NCBI GenBank assembly: GCA_002105175.1 | Contig: MCGE01000011.1 | Location: 1-64,000 of the forward strand | Origin: Absidia repens | Taxonomy: Eukaryota > Mucoromycota > Mucoromycetes > Mucorales > Cunninghamellaceae | Length of the DNA: 64,000 nt | Direction of reading: 5' to 3' | Shown: positions 11,594 through 22,828 of the stretch, piece by piece | How the letters are laid out: each line of letters begins with the position of its first letter | Position numbering within the stretch: position 1 is the stretch's first letter | Made by a program: the position numbers and the translations under genes | The notes under the pieces: generated by a model | Told to the model about the DNA's origin: nothing | What the model saw: the letters and a program-made list of their open reading frames with translations, nothing else | The model's database searches: none

Positions 11594-12185
11594 AATAATT
11601 GAGGAAAACTAGCTATTAAACTGGAAACAATGATTTTTTTTTTGTTTCTATTTTCTCTCACCACCTCCCTCCCTTTTTAAATACAATCTATTCTCCGGTA
11701 AGAAATGCTGTCGTTGGAATAACTTCCGATAGATAAAATCTTCTTCCTGTGCTTTATCAATGGCGCTATTGTTCCCGCCGAAATCGAAATACATGATATT
11801 AAGAGAACACAACAGTGGAAGCTTCTTAGTTCTCGGGAACTTTTCTGATTTATTTATTTATTTACTTCTCTATCTCTCTTCCATTGCTTTATGTTCATAC
11901 CAGATTGTATCCTAATCATCATTTAATAAGTTCGGAGGCGTGTGGGTTGAAAAAACACAGGTATATACTATAGTACCTATTTCACGGATCACCGCGGCGT
12001 TTAAATTTTGAAGAAAGTGGAAACTTTTGTGTTTCTTGTATCAGGGCCACTTTTATACTGTGCCATTCAAAAGTGTAATGGAGCTGGCTCTTGTCAATAT
12101 TATTTGTAATTGGATTCGATTGGTTGAAGAAAATACGGTGCCTATATACCCTTCCCTAGGATTATAAAAAAAAAAAAAAAATTAA
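11594..12185. other. Intergenic, divergent promoter space
   Basis: Contains a T-rich and CTCC-rich stretch (11630-11690) proximal to the secreted-protein gene, and AT-rich sequence toward the next gene, including an A run at 12167-12181. No gene or repeat was recognised. Confidence 0.4.
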
Positions 12186-12448
12186 ATGGAAAAAAAAACA
12201 TTGGATTCAGATTCCGATGAAGCTGACTTGAAGGTGTTGCATAAATGAGTGTTGATGGCAAGATGAAACCGCATCATACAACTGATTCCCATTTATCTTC
12301 AAAACTAAAGGCGGAAGTCTCTTTTCCTGAAATTCTTCCCCTTATCCTATGGCCAAATGCACATACGCCACCAGATTCAGCTCCTCTATCTTTTACTTTG
12401 CTTGCTGCCTGCGCTGTTTTTAACATGGCCAGTCTATCTTTACAGTGA
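12186..12448 (+). other. Two short overlapping frames upstream of or within the next gene
   Basis: ATG 12186 opens 20 codons ending in TGA at 12246-12248. ATG 12245 overlaps that stop (ATGA) and opens 67 codons ending at 12448. The second frame contains FPEILPLILW and LLAACAVFNMASL, which look faintly like the start of a fungal F-box, but it stops before a domain is complete. They may be upstream ORFs of the 12357 gene, exons of a differently spliced gene, or remnants. Confidence 0.3.
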
Positions 12449-12925
12449 CACCTCACTTGCAAGCGCCGAACGACGCGCAGCAAAGGCAATGGAGTTCAAG
12501 ATTTTTCATTCCCTTGCCGATCAACAAGGTGTCAACGAATGTCAAAACATGCCTTGGTTTTTCGCTGGCCAGTCGTATTTGCATGATGCTCCCCCGTTTT
12601 GGACAAGTGCCAGTACCCTAAAAAAGGCCTTCATGCCGCCTCAATCCTACGGTGACTTTGTGATGGAAGACCGGATAGACCTTGCATTGGATTATCTTCG
12701 TGATCATCCTCACGTTATTTACTGGGTGAAGTAAGTGAACGAAAGAGGATGCATAGCGGATGACTGTTAAAAAAAAAAAGAGTGTGTCCTTTAATTGTAC
12801 TTTTTTTTTTTTTAAGAGACGATGATATGTATTTTAGTACAGAAGTTTCTACCTATTCCATACAATGCAAAATTAACAAGTTTCTTCTTTGGATTGTCGA
12901 TCTCATTGGTGGATTCATACTTTAG
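12357..12925 (+). CDS. Uncharacterised small membrane protein
   Basis: I do not recognise this. Exons 12357-12730 and 12817-12925 (intron GTAAGT...AAG, 86 bp) give 160 residues. The N-terminus is a strong signal-anchor (LLYLLLCLLPALFLTWPVYL, residues 9-28). The body contains no known motif. Splicing adds DDDMYFSTEV and a C-terminal hydrophobic stretch (KFLLWIVDLIGGFIL). If the intron is not used, the protein ends after 125 residues at TAA 12732-12734. Two short frames overlap its 5' part, so the start and structure are uncertain. Confidence 0.4.
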
Positions 12926-13539
12926 ATATTTTATTGCATATGTTATGGGGTATGCATGTTAATAAATATTTTTTTAGTTCCATATCATGGAGAATATAAT
13001 GTAGATGAGAGGGGGAGGGGACGATATAAGAAATGGATTTTAGGATTCTTCGGGGCAACGGTTGGGGAGGATGGCAACTTTTAAAGGCGATGTTTTGGGG
13101 AGCAGGTAATTACCTGGAAGGCACCTGGAAGGAGACGTCAGGGAAGACAGTATCCTAATAGGGTCTCCACACAAATCTTTAAATGATGAAGATGATATTA
13201 TGGAAGTGAGATTTATTTAGAAAAACGACTGGAAGGTGAGTGAAGGCCGCAAGAGTGGAGAATATCTGGGGATTTAAAGTGTACATCAGGGTACTGATGA
13301 CAAAGAGCTGGTTCCCTAGCTTGCCAACATACGGGCATTTGGAGGCCATATGCATAAATTCTTCGTTATTATTACATAAGAGCCATTGGGCAAAATCAAT
13401 GACAACAAGGGACAACAAGGATCGATGTGAAAGGGTCATGTTGCATACAGTATGGTATATATTTCACACTCCGGTTGGCGTGATTTTTTTTTATTTTTAT
13501 TTTTTACTTTTTTTTTTTTTACTTATTTTTCTTCTTCAC
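12926..13539. other. Intergenic, nothing recognised
   Basis: AT-rich and G-rich patches (GAGGGGGAGGGG near 13009) but no supported gene. The frames on both strands at 13179-13578 have no family resemblance and no splice support. Confidence 0.35.
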
Positions 13540-14330
13540 TATTGTAATCTCTTTGAGGTTATGGTGAACCTGGATTAGTATCAGGGCTAGTTTAGAAAAG
13601 GTTTCAGATCAGGAATTAAAAGATGCATGGGGAAAGCCTTTCATTTTGGATTCAGGATTTAGAACCTCCCCCCGTTAGATGGCGTTTTGAAGCCTTCATT
13701 AGCTTAGTTTAGCCGTAGTTTTATTCATACTTTGTATCTACTTCTGAATAAAGTATAAAAAGAGCTTCCATTAGTCTCTCGCATTACTTGTATAACAGTT
13801 TTCTCTTTCACTACGGTTACCCCGTTTGAATTGATGTTAACCGTTGATGTTGTTCGATATAGAAAGAAATTACTAGTCTTCCTCATGCCTTGTATATATT
13901 ATATTAGATCCATTTTACAGTTATTCCTTTAATTTAGCGTTGACTATTCTTCAGATATCCCAATTGTCTCCCACCCTCCTTCTTTGTACTGTACTGTAAA
14001 TATAGCTCCTTCTTTTAACCTCCCCTTTAGTTTAGTATCTATCAAATACGCTTCAATAGTTTTATGAGTGGACTACCTGCTCTAATTCACCTACTACGAC
14101 GATTTTCTCTTACCCCGTACCCATCTTCTCGTGCCACCGGGGCTGATGTAGTCGTACTATGCGTATCGCCGCCACTATAGTGCATGTTACATTGCTTTTT
14201 AGCATGTCTATGACTAATTGTCCACCCCTGACACCCAGTAGATTCTTTTTTTTTTTCAAAAACCGGCAACAAGTACGGTTTACTCTACGTTCTTGCTGAA
14301 CTACCATCGTATGAATTTTTTATTGCTCCG
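13540..14330 (+). repeat. Diverged long-form repeat (copy C)
   Basis: The core module lies at 13545-13760 (ATGGGGAAAGCCTTTCATTTTGGAT). About 550 bp follow that match, with many changes, the sequence following the cores at 18.4 kb and 30.9 kb. Shared landmarks are CTCATGCCTTG, TTTAGTTTAGTATCTATCAA, the CGCTTCAATA box and GTTCTTGCTGAACTACCATC. These three copies form an older subfamily whose right part differs from that of the young composites. Confidence 0.55.
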
Positions 14331-15335
14331 AATAATCCATTTCCCTTTCCTCATGCATAAAATTTACATATAACATTTAATGTATTTTCACACCATCATC
14401 CCTATCCAAGACTGATAAAAAAAGAAGCATAGATAAATTAAAACCACATGATTTTGGAAAGTAAATTTCATTGAAAAGCTGGTGAAACCGTAAAAGTTTT
14501 GATGAGATGACAGGCGTATTTTTTGATCGTGTACATATATCTAAACAAGTGGGCGATATTGAGTGTGCAGTATCAGTTTCTTTTTTTTTTTCTAATACAA
14601 AAAAAAAAAAAAAAAAAAAAAAAGAGGTGAAATACGATTGTCTGCACAGTACAGCTGGAACTGAGTATAAAATATGATAACATCAACCATAGTACTACAA
14701 GTTATTAAAGTTTCATGGTGGTCTCGTTGTATTTTCTGACGTTGAAGATCCATCAACCTTTGGAAGAAGCGATCGTGGCTGGGATGTTAAGTAATGCTCA
14801 CTTTGTACAGCACTGCACAGTACCGTACACATAGCAATATTAGGTCGAAGATGTGGCAGTCGATGATCGCACCAAAGACCGCCAGGTTGAAATGCTGAGT
14901 AACTTTCGGTGCTGTATTTGAAGATTCTGTGATCTTTGAGGTAAGATCGAGGATGAAACGTGATACAAAATAACTTTAGACCAAAGAGTTAACAATACTT
15001 CACCTCATATGATGTAGTATATTTATTTTTATACTCAATTTACTCTTTCAATTGTTCATTTACTCTTCATTCTTTGAAGTACTCACCCTGTCTTTTTTTT
15101 TTTTATCTTGGGGCCGTAGCACAGCGCTACCAAATGGCTTATAAGGGTTGTTGTACAAATGGTGCTCTACAACCAAGCCCACCTTGTTTTATATTTGTGT
15201 GTCATCTGTACCCAATAACCTTTTTCATTTTATATTATCCATCTTTGTCCTTCTTTTTCGATTTGTTTCTCAACTTCGTTCTTCCTCTTTTTTTTGTACC
15301 TTATACCTATCATCCATTGATTTGCTTTTTTTTCG
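14331..15335. other. Intergenic before the Kelch gene
   Basis: No gene. It contains an A run of about 26 (14600-14625) and several CAGTAC-rich motifs. The 200 bp before 15336 are very T-rich with CTTTTT stretches, likely the Kelch-gene promoter and leader. A stretch at 15111-15150 superficially resembles a tRNA 5' half but has no matching 3' half. Confidence 0.4.
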
Positions 15336-16902
15336 ATGATTGTACCTCTCTGTACCCTAGTGGTGCTCTTTTATACAGCAATAGCATTAGCTGATACCAT
15401 CACTCCAAGAGCTTTTCTTGGTAAACACTCGATTTGTAATCTCCGATCATTCAGTGTTAATATATCTTTTTTTTTTAGGCTGTGCTCAAGTATTGAATTC
15501 TCGAATTCATTGTTATGGTGGGGCAACGGGTGGATCTACCTCGAGTGGCTCGTATAATAATCCTACCAATGATCATTTTTATATGGATTTACAAAATTTT
15601 AACTTTAACAATGTCAGTTCAGCGGCGAACAATTGGACCGTCATCACTGGCTCTAACGGCAGGAACCTTTTAGTGGCTAATAGCTATCATCTAGCTACTA
15701 CCATCTCGAACAAATCAAAATTTATTGTTTATGGTGGATTAGGTCCAGGGGCGCAAAATTCCTTACTAGATGACCCATTATGGATGTATGACCCTGGAAG
15801 TAATACTTGGTCCACCGTACCCCTTTATGGTCAATACACGTAAATGATCATCATTGCTTTCCCTTTAACCCATTCATTTACTTATATTTAAAGTATACAT
15901 ATAGAAATTATGGTGCAATGGTGGATATTGGCGCAATTCAAGGTCTCTGGACATGGGTGAGTAATAAACTATTATAAAAAAATCCAGCAACTTCTCACCT
16001 TTTTTTTTTTTTTTTTTTTTTTTGTTGAGGGTGGTAAAATGTAAGATAGTAACACCTCCGCCACTTAAATATAAAATTGTTATCTTTCATCAATTAATAG
16101 TTTCAATCTTTTCAACGCAGAAACAACACAGCCTGGTTTGCTCAAACCCAACTTTTCACTCTGAACTACGGAAATGTAAGAACACCACGACATTTTCCGT
16201 TATCTTCGATTGATTGACGCTCATTATACCCCTTTATTTTTAAACATCCGCTATATTCGTGTTTGTAGACACATTGGGACATTGTCAATGGTGATCCCGC
16301 CGACCAAAAGATTCGGTTGCACTATACAGCTACTCTCGGAAATGATGGTTCCATTTATATGATTGGTGGACTTGAAGTACTAGAATTGACGAAGGATCAA
16401 GCACCGGTAACGGCGGATATGCTAGCGACCCGCTGGTATGATACCACCAAAGCTAACTGGGGTGCACAGACTGCCACTGTGTCCAATGGGCAGGCTGTTT
16501 CTGGACGAACGTATCATACAACTACTCTAGGTAGGTCAAGTTATTCTGCAATAAGATTGAATTGATATGTATGTTATTAATTTCTCCCTCCCCCTCGTTC
16601 TTTGATGACTTTTTTGAAAAAAAAAAGTTCCCGAGTCAAATTCATTTTTGGTTTACGGCGGAAGTCTTTTCACAAATGATAGTAAGTCGCCATCAACAAA
16701 AATAATAATACTTTTCGCTTCTTTGATATTTATAATTCATACAATTGTTAACAGGAAATCAAGTACAGACTGACTATGCCTACTTGTACGACTACGTCCA
16801 AAAAATTTTCACGCCCTTAACGTTTGATAATAATACTGGCGCTGGAAAGCGATCTGGACATTGTGGTAAATAATAACTTATCTTTGTCTGGTTCTATTGA
16901 CT

Positions 16903-16948
<46 letters not shown>

Positions 16949-17525
16949 CTGTATTATACAATACTGATATTTTTATTTTGTTTGGATTTAATGAAAATTA
17001 TCAACTTCTAAACGATATTCATGTGCTTGATGTATCGACACCCACAAAACCGACGTGGCGAGCCTCGACGGCCGGTCACCCATCGTCTGGTGCAAGCTCT
17101 ACCGCCACCTCAAGTGATACTAATGGCCCTGCCCTTTCCTCTGGTGGAATCGCCGGTATTGCCGTTGGTGCAACTATTTTTTTGGTAAATAAAAAAAAGG
17201 ATGTACTATGGCAGCGAGACGGGAACTGATTTTTTTTTTTTTTTGCTATGTATAGGTTGGTATTGGTGGGGCGGTCCTTTTCTTTTTTTATCGAAAACGT
17301 AACCAACAAAAGGAGTTCCAAATGGACGACCCTCGTCAACAACAAAATGCCACCACTGAGTATATGCTACCCACTGCTTTCCCTGATCACCACACTGCTT
17401 CATCGGGCAATGATCAAACCAAAGTTGATAACCTCTCGCCTATTTTTTTCTCTGATTCAGCTTCGAGACTAAAACCTACAACGGATGAACGTGAATTAGC
17501 AAGTAAACCACATGGTGATGAATGA
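15336..17525 (+). CDS. Kelch-repeat single-pass membrane protein
   Basis: Nine exons (15336-15420, 15479-15839, 15905-15956, 16101-16175, 16269-16530, 16628-16681, 16755-16865, 16949-17184, 17256-17525) give 501 residues. The signal peptide (LCTLVVLFYTAIALA) is followed by a beta-propeller region with Kelch signatures: HCYGG, FIVYGG, YMIGG, FLVYGG and ILFGF, each followed by a WxxT-type strand. A Ser/Gly-rich linker then leads to a transmembrane helix split by the last intron (GGIAGIAVGATIFL plus VGIGGAVLFFFY). A short basic and polar cytoplasmic tail ends in KPHGDE. Fungal proteins of this layout occur at the cell surface or in secretory membranes and may bind sugars or partners; the role here is unknown. 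The intron at 16866-16948 contains a T run of more than 40 right before the acceptor. The exon 3-4 junction was fixed by using the TAG at 16098-16100, which keeps the propeller frame. Confidence 0.85.
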
Positions 17526-18354
17526 TGATCCCCTCCGTGCCATTTTATTTTTATACTCATATTTCTTACTGTATTATATAATCCATAAAAACATAATATA
17601 TGACTATTTGATTCCATCTCTGGTAATAAACAATGATATTCCTTGGAACAACCTAGGGACGAGTGTTTTTATAGTCTTCAGAAAGAGAAATAATCAGATT
17701 CAAAAGACGGCATTATAATTAATTGAAAAGAGTACTTGAAGAAAGACGTCTACTAATTTTACTACTCATAATATTCGACTAAATTTCTATGTGGATAGTC
17801 TTTTTCCTGGAGAATGTGACCCCCTGAATTAAACATACAATCATTAACGAGGCGCATAAACTACCAAAAACAAAAATTCCATTTCTTTCACCTATATTTT
17901 TAATTATGTGGTCATTAACCATTCAGTTTAATCATGCATTAATGTGTCATTACTGTGTCATAATATTAGCATTCAGTTATTTGTCAGTATAGTTGATGTA
18001 TGTGGTCAAATAAGAGAGGGAGAGCTATTCCAAGGTTAGCGACAACTTATTCTGCGATGAAGGGCGTTTAAACTAGACTAGGTCAAAATATGCTACGGGG
18101 AGTCCAGAGTCATCACTAAAAGAGAGGTACTATACTTCCTTGTTTAGTGCTGACGGTTACTGCAGTGAGTAGGGTGTAATCATGCTGATAGCTTTCCTTT
18201 TTGTATCCACTTACAAAAAACTACATACGTTATTTTACGTTTCAATTGACCGTAATCACCAGACAAAACTTTTTAAATACCGCCCACGTGAATGTTTAAT
18301 TTTCCCTCCCAATTTTTTGCGCTTTCTTTTTTTTCACTTTCTTTTTTTCCTTCA
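17526..18354. other. Intergenic, nothing recognised
   Basis: 3' flank of the Kelch gene followed by AT-rich sequence. No gene, RNA or repeat module was recognised. Confidence 0.4.
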
Positions 18355-19260
18355 CCATTTGATTTCTTTGAGGCTATGGTGATCTTGGAATAGTGTCAGG
18401 ATTAGTTTAGAAAGGATTTCAGCTCAGAGATTACAAGATGCATGGGGAAACCCTTTCATTTTGGATTCAGGATTAGGACCGCCATTAGTAGGGTTTTTAG
18501 AGTCTTCGTTAGCTAGCTTAGTTTATTATAGTCTGTATCTACATGCGAATAAAATATGTCTTTTTTACATCCTTTATTAGAAAATAATCCCCTTAATCTC
18601 ATGCCTTGTGCAGTAGATTCCCTTGTACCGTCACCTCTTTGTGATGAGTGTTGATCACCGTCTGTGCTATCAATCTCTCTCATGACAGTGTGTGATCTAC
18701 CAGGTCCCATTTTACAATTGTTCTTTATATCAGAATTGATCAAATTTCAAATCTCACATAAGTCTCTGTCATGCTTCCTCCAATAGATCCTTCCGTTAGC
18801 TTCCTTATTACAAGGAACCCGTCTCATTTAGTTTTAATATCTATCAATACGCTTCAATAAAGTACGTTGTGTTTATTAATCATACTCTGACCCGTCGTAT
18901 ATGCTATTGTAGCCATTTGAGAGTGTCCTATCACAAACACTTACTCTTTAGTTCATTCACTATGGCTACTTTCTTCAACCCCGTCCCCCTTGTCTCGTGT
19001 GAAATCAGGACCTTCTATATTCCTGCTCGACCAACCACAGAATTGAACCTACATCGTATTAGTGCATGTATCCACCACTATCTATGGGTACTCAGCTACT
19101 TGCCCAGCCCCTGGCTCCCAGTACATCAATTTTAGCAAGTATGGAATTGAATATACAGTATTAATAAAAGCTGACAACAACTAATATTTACTTCATGTTC
19201 TTACTGAACTGCATCATATACATTTAAGCTGTTATTGTTATAAATAATCCAGCACCGCCC
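18355..19260 (+). repeat. Diverged long-form repeat (copy D)
   Basis: Core at 18355-18560 (ATGGGGAAACCCTTTCATTTTGGAT at 18439-18463). It continues with the long-form right part shared with copies at 13.5 and 30.9 kb: TTTAGTTTTAATATCTATCA, CGCTTCAATAAAGTA, GAGAGTGTCCTATCA, and TTCTTACTGAACTGCATCAT near 19199. No coding capacity was recognised. It ends roughly before 19260. Confidence 0.55.
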
Positions 19261-19455
19261 CCGCACAGTATATATATATATGAAATACAATTATTTGTAG
19301 TTTCACCTGATCATAGAAAATAATGACGACCGTTGAATTTACGCCGTTCGAAGTATGGCGGAGCTATAATTGACCACTGCCCTTTTTTTTTTTTTTTTTT
19401 TTTTTGGCGTTCCTATTTTTTCTCGCGAAGGGCGTTCTCTCAAAACCGCTTGACC

Positions 19456-19951
19456 ATGTCGACAAACCTATCCGGTAACATATCTTCACCACAAAGTAAG
19501 GAACAAGAGTACCCTGCTGAATTGCACTTATTCTAACTTTTGACAACTTCTTTTTAGAAACACAACAACAGCACGATCTTGCTTTACTGGTAAGACATTA
19601 CATTAATGAAATGATCTCTTTTTAATACTCAATATTATTAGGATCATCACTTTCTCAAAGACGGGAAAGTTTGCTATCAAGAACTGAAGCTTCGACCCGA
19701 GTCTCATCCCTACGTTGCTGAAAGTATGGACAAAAACAATTTCGATCCAAAAACGAAACTCACATGTATGTCGTTTTTCTTAGGTATTATTTCATTTCGA
19801 GTCAGACGAGAACAGATTGAATGTGCCATATCGAACAAACAACAAGACTTGCATGATATTCAACTACTTGAAAATGATTCAGCATTGATCAGTATGTTGG
19901 TGCAGGACAGGTAAATAGTGATAGATAGACATTAATCTAGCATATCTCATG

Positions 19952-19984
<33 letters not shown>

Positions 19985-21539
19985 GCAGTGATGAAACACT
20001 TCCAGTGCTTGCCAGTCGTCTGAATGAACTTCTCTCTCCGTTTAACAGAAACGAACAAGGTAAGCACTTGCATGCTATATTGTATTGTAGAAAAATGGAA
20101 GGACTCATTCCTTCTTTCCACGTGTTGTGTATAGTAACTGATACTTATTATGGACTTATTGAACGAAAAATCCGATCCGTGGCAAATCGACAAAAATACG
20201 GTCTTGACCTAACTAATCTCAGCCAAATGGAAAATGCTCCTACATCTATTCCTCCTGTAAGCCCTTTTATCTAATCAATTAAAAAAATATACTGACTTCA
20301 CGTCCTTCCTAGCATCTATCAATAACTCGGTGGGAAGCAGTGAATACATCCTACTTTCCTCATGACTACCAAAAGATACTGACATTACGAAAATTGGAAC
20401 GACAACAGGTAATATATTTGAAAGGAAATGGATAACCGCTCACTATGATTTTATCTTTTTTTAATATCATTATAGATGTCCGCTCTCTTGACACAACATT
20501 TCTGCAATTTACCATCCCATTTACAACAATATTTATTATCTACCAAACACCGGAAAACACTCACATCTAATGAAGAAAAAATTAAATCTGCCGAAGAAAT
20601 AGCTCTGGAAACTGAACGTCGTTTAAAGGTAAATGCAATACCCTTCACCTCGCCAAGAACTATAGTCTTGTCTACTTATACTCTTGTTTTTTTTTTTTAT
20701 GGTGGGATGATTCAAGAACGAGGAAAAGCAGAAGAAGAAAGAAGAAGAACGACAAAAACGGGAAGAAGAGAAACAAAAACGAGAAGAAGAACGATTAGAA
20801 GAAAAGCGGAAACGGGAAGAAGAGAAACAAAAGCGAGAAGAAGAACGATTAGAAGAAAAGCGGAAACGGGAAGAAGACAAGAAAAAAAAAGAACAGGCAA
20901 GTCGACTGCAACAAGAGAAGGAATGATCCGCTTATTTATTTATTTTTTATTTTGTTTTTGGTACATATAGTCTCAATTACGTCTCACATCATTGTTTACA
21001 AAAAATGCAGAAGGAAAAGGGACAACTCATGTCGAGAATGGTAATAAAATCAGTAGTATGCATAAACTTTTATTACTCACAATATCATATTCCTTCATAG
21101 ATCACATTTTGGAATCCAAATCGATGTTTCCGCCTTTTTTTGTCAAGGACCATGTGAATATGTATATGGTGGAATCTATTCAGGAAATAAAATCCAATTT
21201 GACGAACATTCTTGCCTCTTATTCAACCCATATTGATCACAGTCCTGAAGGTAATGATCCATGCTCATGTGACAACTCAAAAATACTGAACGACTGACTT
21301 ACATGTAGAATTCGATGACCAACTTCGGCGAAGATATCTACAAGAATTAACAACCAAACGACAAGAGTTAACATTTCCTCGGCGAATCAAACGAAAGGTG
21401 GACTTGAAACAACTTTTATTACCTGGAACTACTGGCAGCAACTTGGACGCCATTCATCGCCCTGAAAATAAATCGCTCTTGAAAATGAAGCTACTACAAT
21501 TTACTGAAGACGTGCGACCGGCTTACTATGGTAATGATA

Positions 21540-21572
<33 letters not shown>

Positions 21573-22676
21573 AAATTGTTTTGTTTTAGGAACTTGGACA
21601 AAATCAAGCAAACTAATATCACCCAAAAACCCATTTACCAAGGATGTTGATCTTATTGATTATGATTATGACAGTGAAGCAGAATGGGAGCCTGAAGGCG
21701 AAGGTGAAGATATTCAAAGTGGAGATGAAGAAGAGGATGATATGGCGCCTGAAGCAACAGACCCCGAAGATGTAAGTGTTACACATAGGCACAAACTCTG
21801 ACACTCATTAAATTGTTTCTTTTCTCTTTCTCTTAAAAGATTGGTTGGCTGGTACCTGAAGGATATCTTTCTGAAGGCGAAGGTGTCAATGATAGTGACG
21901 ATGATGGTATGACTAAAATTGTCCAAAGGTTGTCAGTCCGTCCGAAATCTAGAAAGGTAAAGAAACAGAATGAAGTAATGATAATACGATATTCATATGT
22001 TGTATGATAGAACATTACTGCTCGTCCAATTGCTGTTGGTCCTATTTATGAAAATGATGATGATATGGATTACAACGAACCTTTGAATCCTTTTGGTGTC
22101 AGAATGCTTATAGGTAATTTGATTTAAGTGAAAGAAAAAAAGGATTAACCAAGAAATATCTACTAGATACGATCAGTACCACTGGCTACAACCCATTCGC
22201 CATCACTGAAAAGAAACCAAATACAGTTGACTCTGGCCATAGCTCTACCAATTCCAATGATACTACCAATAAAACACCTAGGTTTAATAAAGAACACATG
22301 GCGGTATTGGTCAACGTAAGTATCCATCCTCACTTGTATGAAGAAATGATACCGACTCGCTCCTTTAACTATATATTATGCAAATATAGATCATCCACGA
22401 TAAAACAGATAGTATAACCAAACTTTTAACCAAAGCCAAAGCTGATCCAATTTTATGTGATTTCTCAAAAGCAAAACTGGAAGCCAAACTCAAGGAAGTT
22501 GCTATCAAAGAAAAACGCGGATCGGACACGGTAATACAAAAGGAAAGGGAAATGCTATGCTCATCGTCTTGTTAACGTATTTTATTATTATTATTATTAT
22601 TATTATTGATTGTATGAATTAGAAAAGTGCGTGGTATGTCAAACAAGAACAAAAAGACACTACAGTAACAAGTTAG
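19456..22676 (+). CDS. Chromatin assembly factor 1 large subunit (p150/CAC1-like)
   Basis: Seventeen exons (first 19456-19495, last 22623-22676) give 716 residues. In order: an N-terminal region with FLKDGKVCYQELKL; a helical region; a highly charged KER coiled coil encoded by 20717-20896, containing a 54-bp tandem duplication (REEEKQKREEERLEEKRK); and the conserved CAF1A block with KMKLLQFTEDVRPAYYGTWT, NPFTKDVDLIDYDYDSEAEW and the acidic GEGEDIQSGDEEEDD. A C-terminal GWLVPEGYLS and a short winged-helix-like tail follow. CAF-1 deposits H3-H4 on newly replicated DNA with PCNA; this subunit scaffolds the complex in the nucleus. One intron (20897-20970) has a GC donor in perfect context (CAG/GCAAGT). 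The intron 20060-20134 is 75 bp without an in-frame stop, so it could be retained. Introns carry long A or T runs (19958-19984, 21542-21570). Confidence 0.9.
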
Positions 22677-22828
22677 TTCCGCATCAGCTGTTCATTCCCC
22701 TGTTTTATATTAGCTCCCCTCCCCCTATATCTTACCATGCTCATTATTATTCATTTTATACTGCAAAATAAAATACAATGACATTTTTTTAATGTAGTAA
22801 AAACTGGTTTTTATTGTGTTTATCATAT

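Noticed and set aside
13179..13578. Overlapping frames of 86 and 112 codons on opposite strands
   Set aside because: No family resemblance, no splice context and random composition.
15111..15170. Possible tRNA (GGGGCCGTAGCACAGCGCTA)
   Set aside because: Only the 5' half looks tRNA-like; there is no B-box or matching acceptor stem downstream.
20476..20970. Arg/Lys/Thr-rich continuation of a CAF-1 exon
   Set aside because: It reads through an intron and the KER exon in the wrong frame; the spliced frame gives the expected coiled coil.
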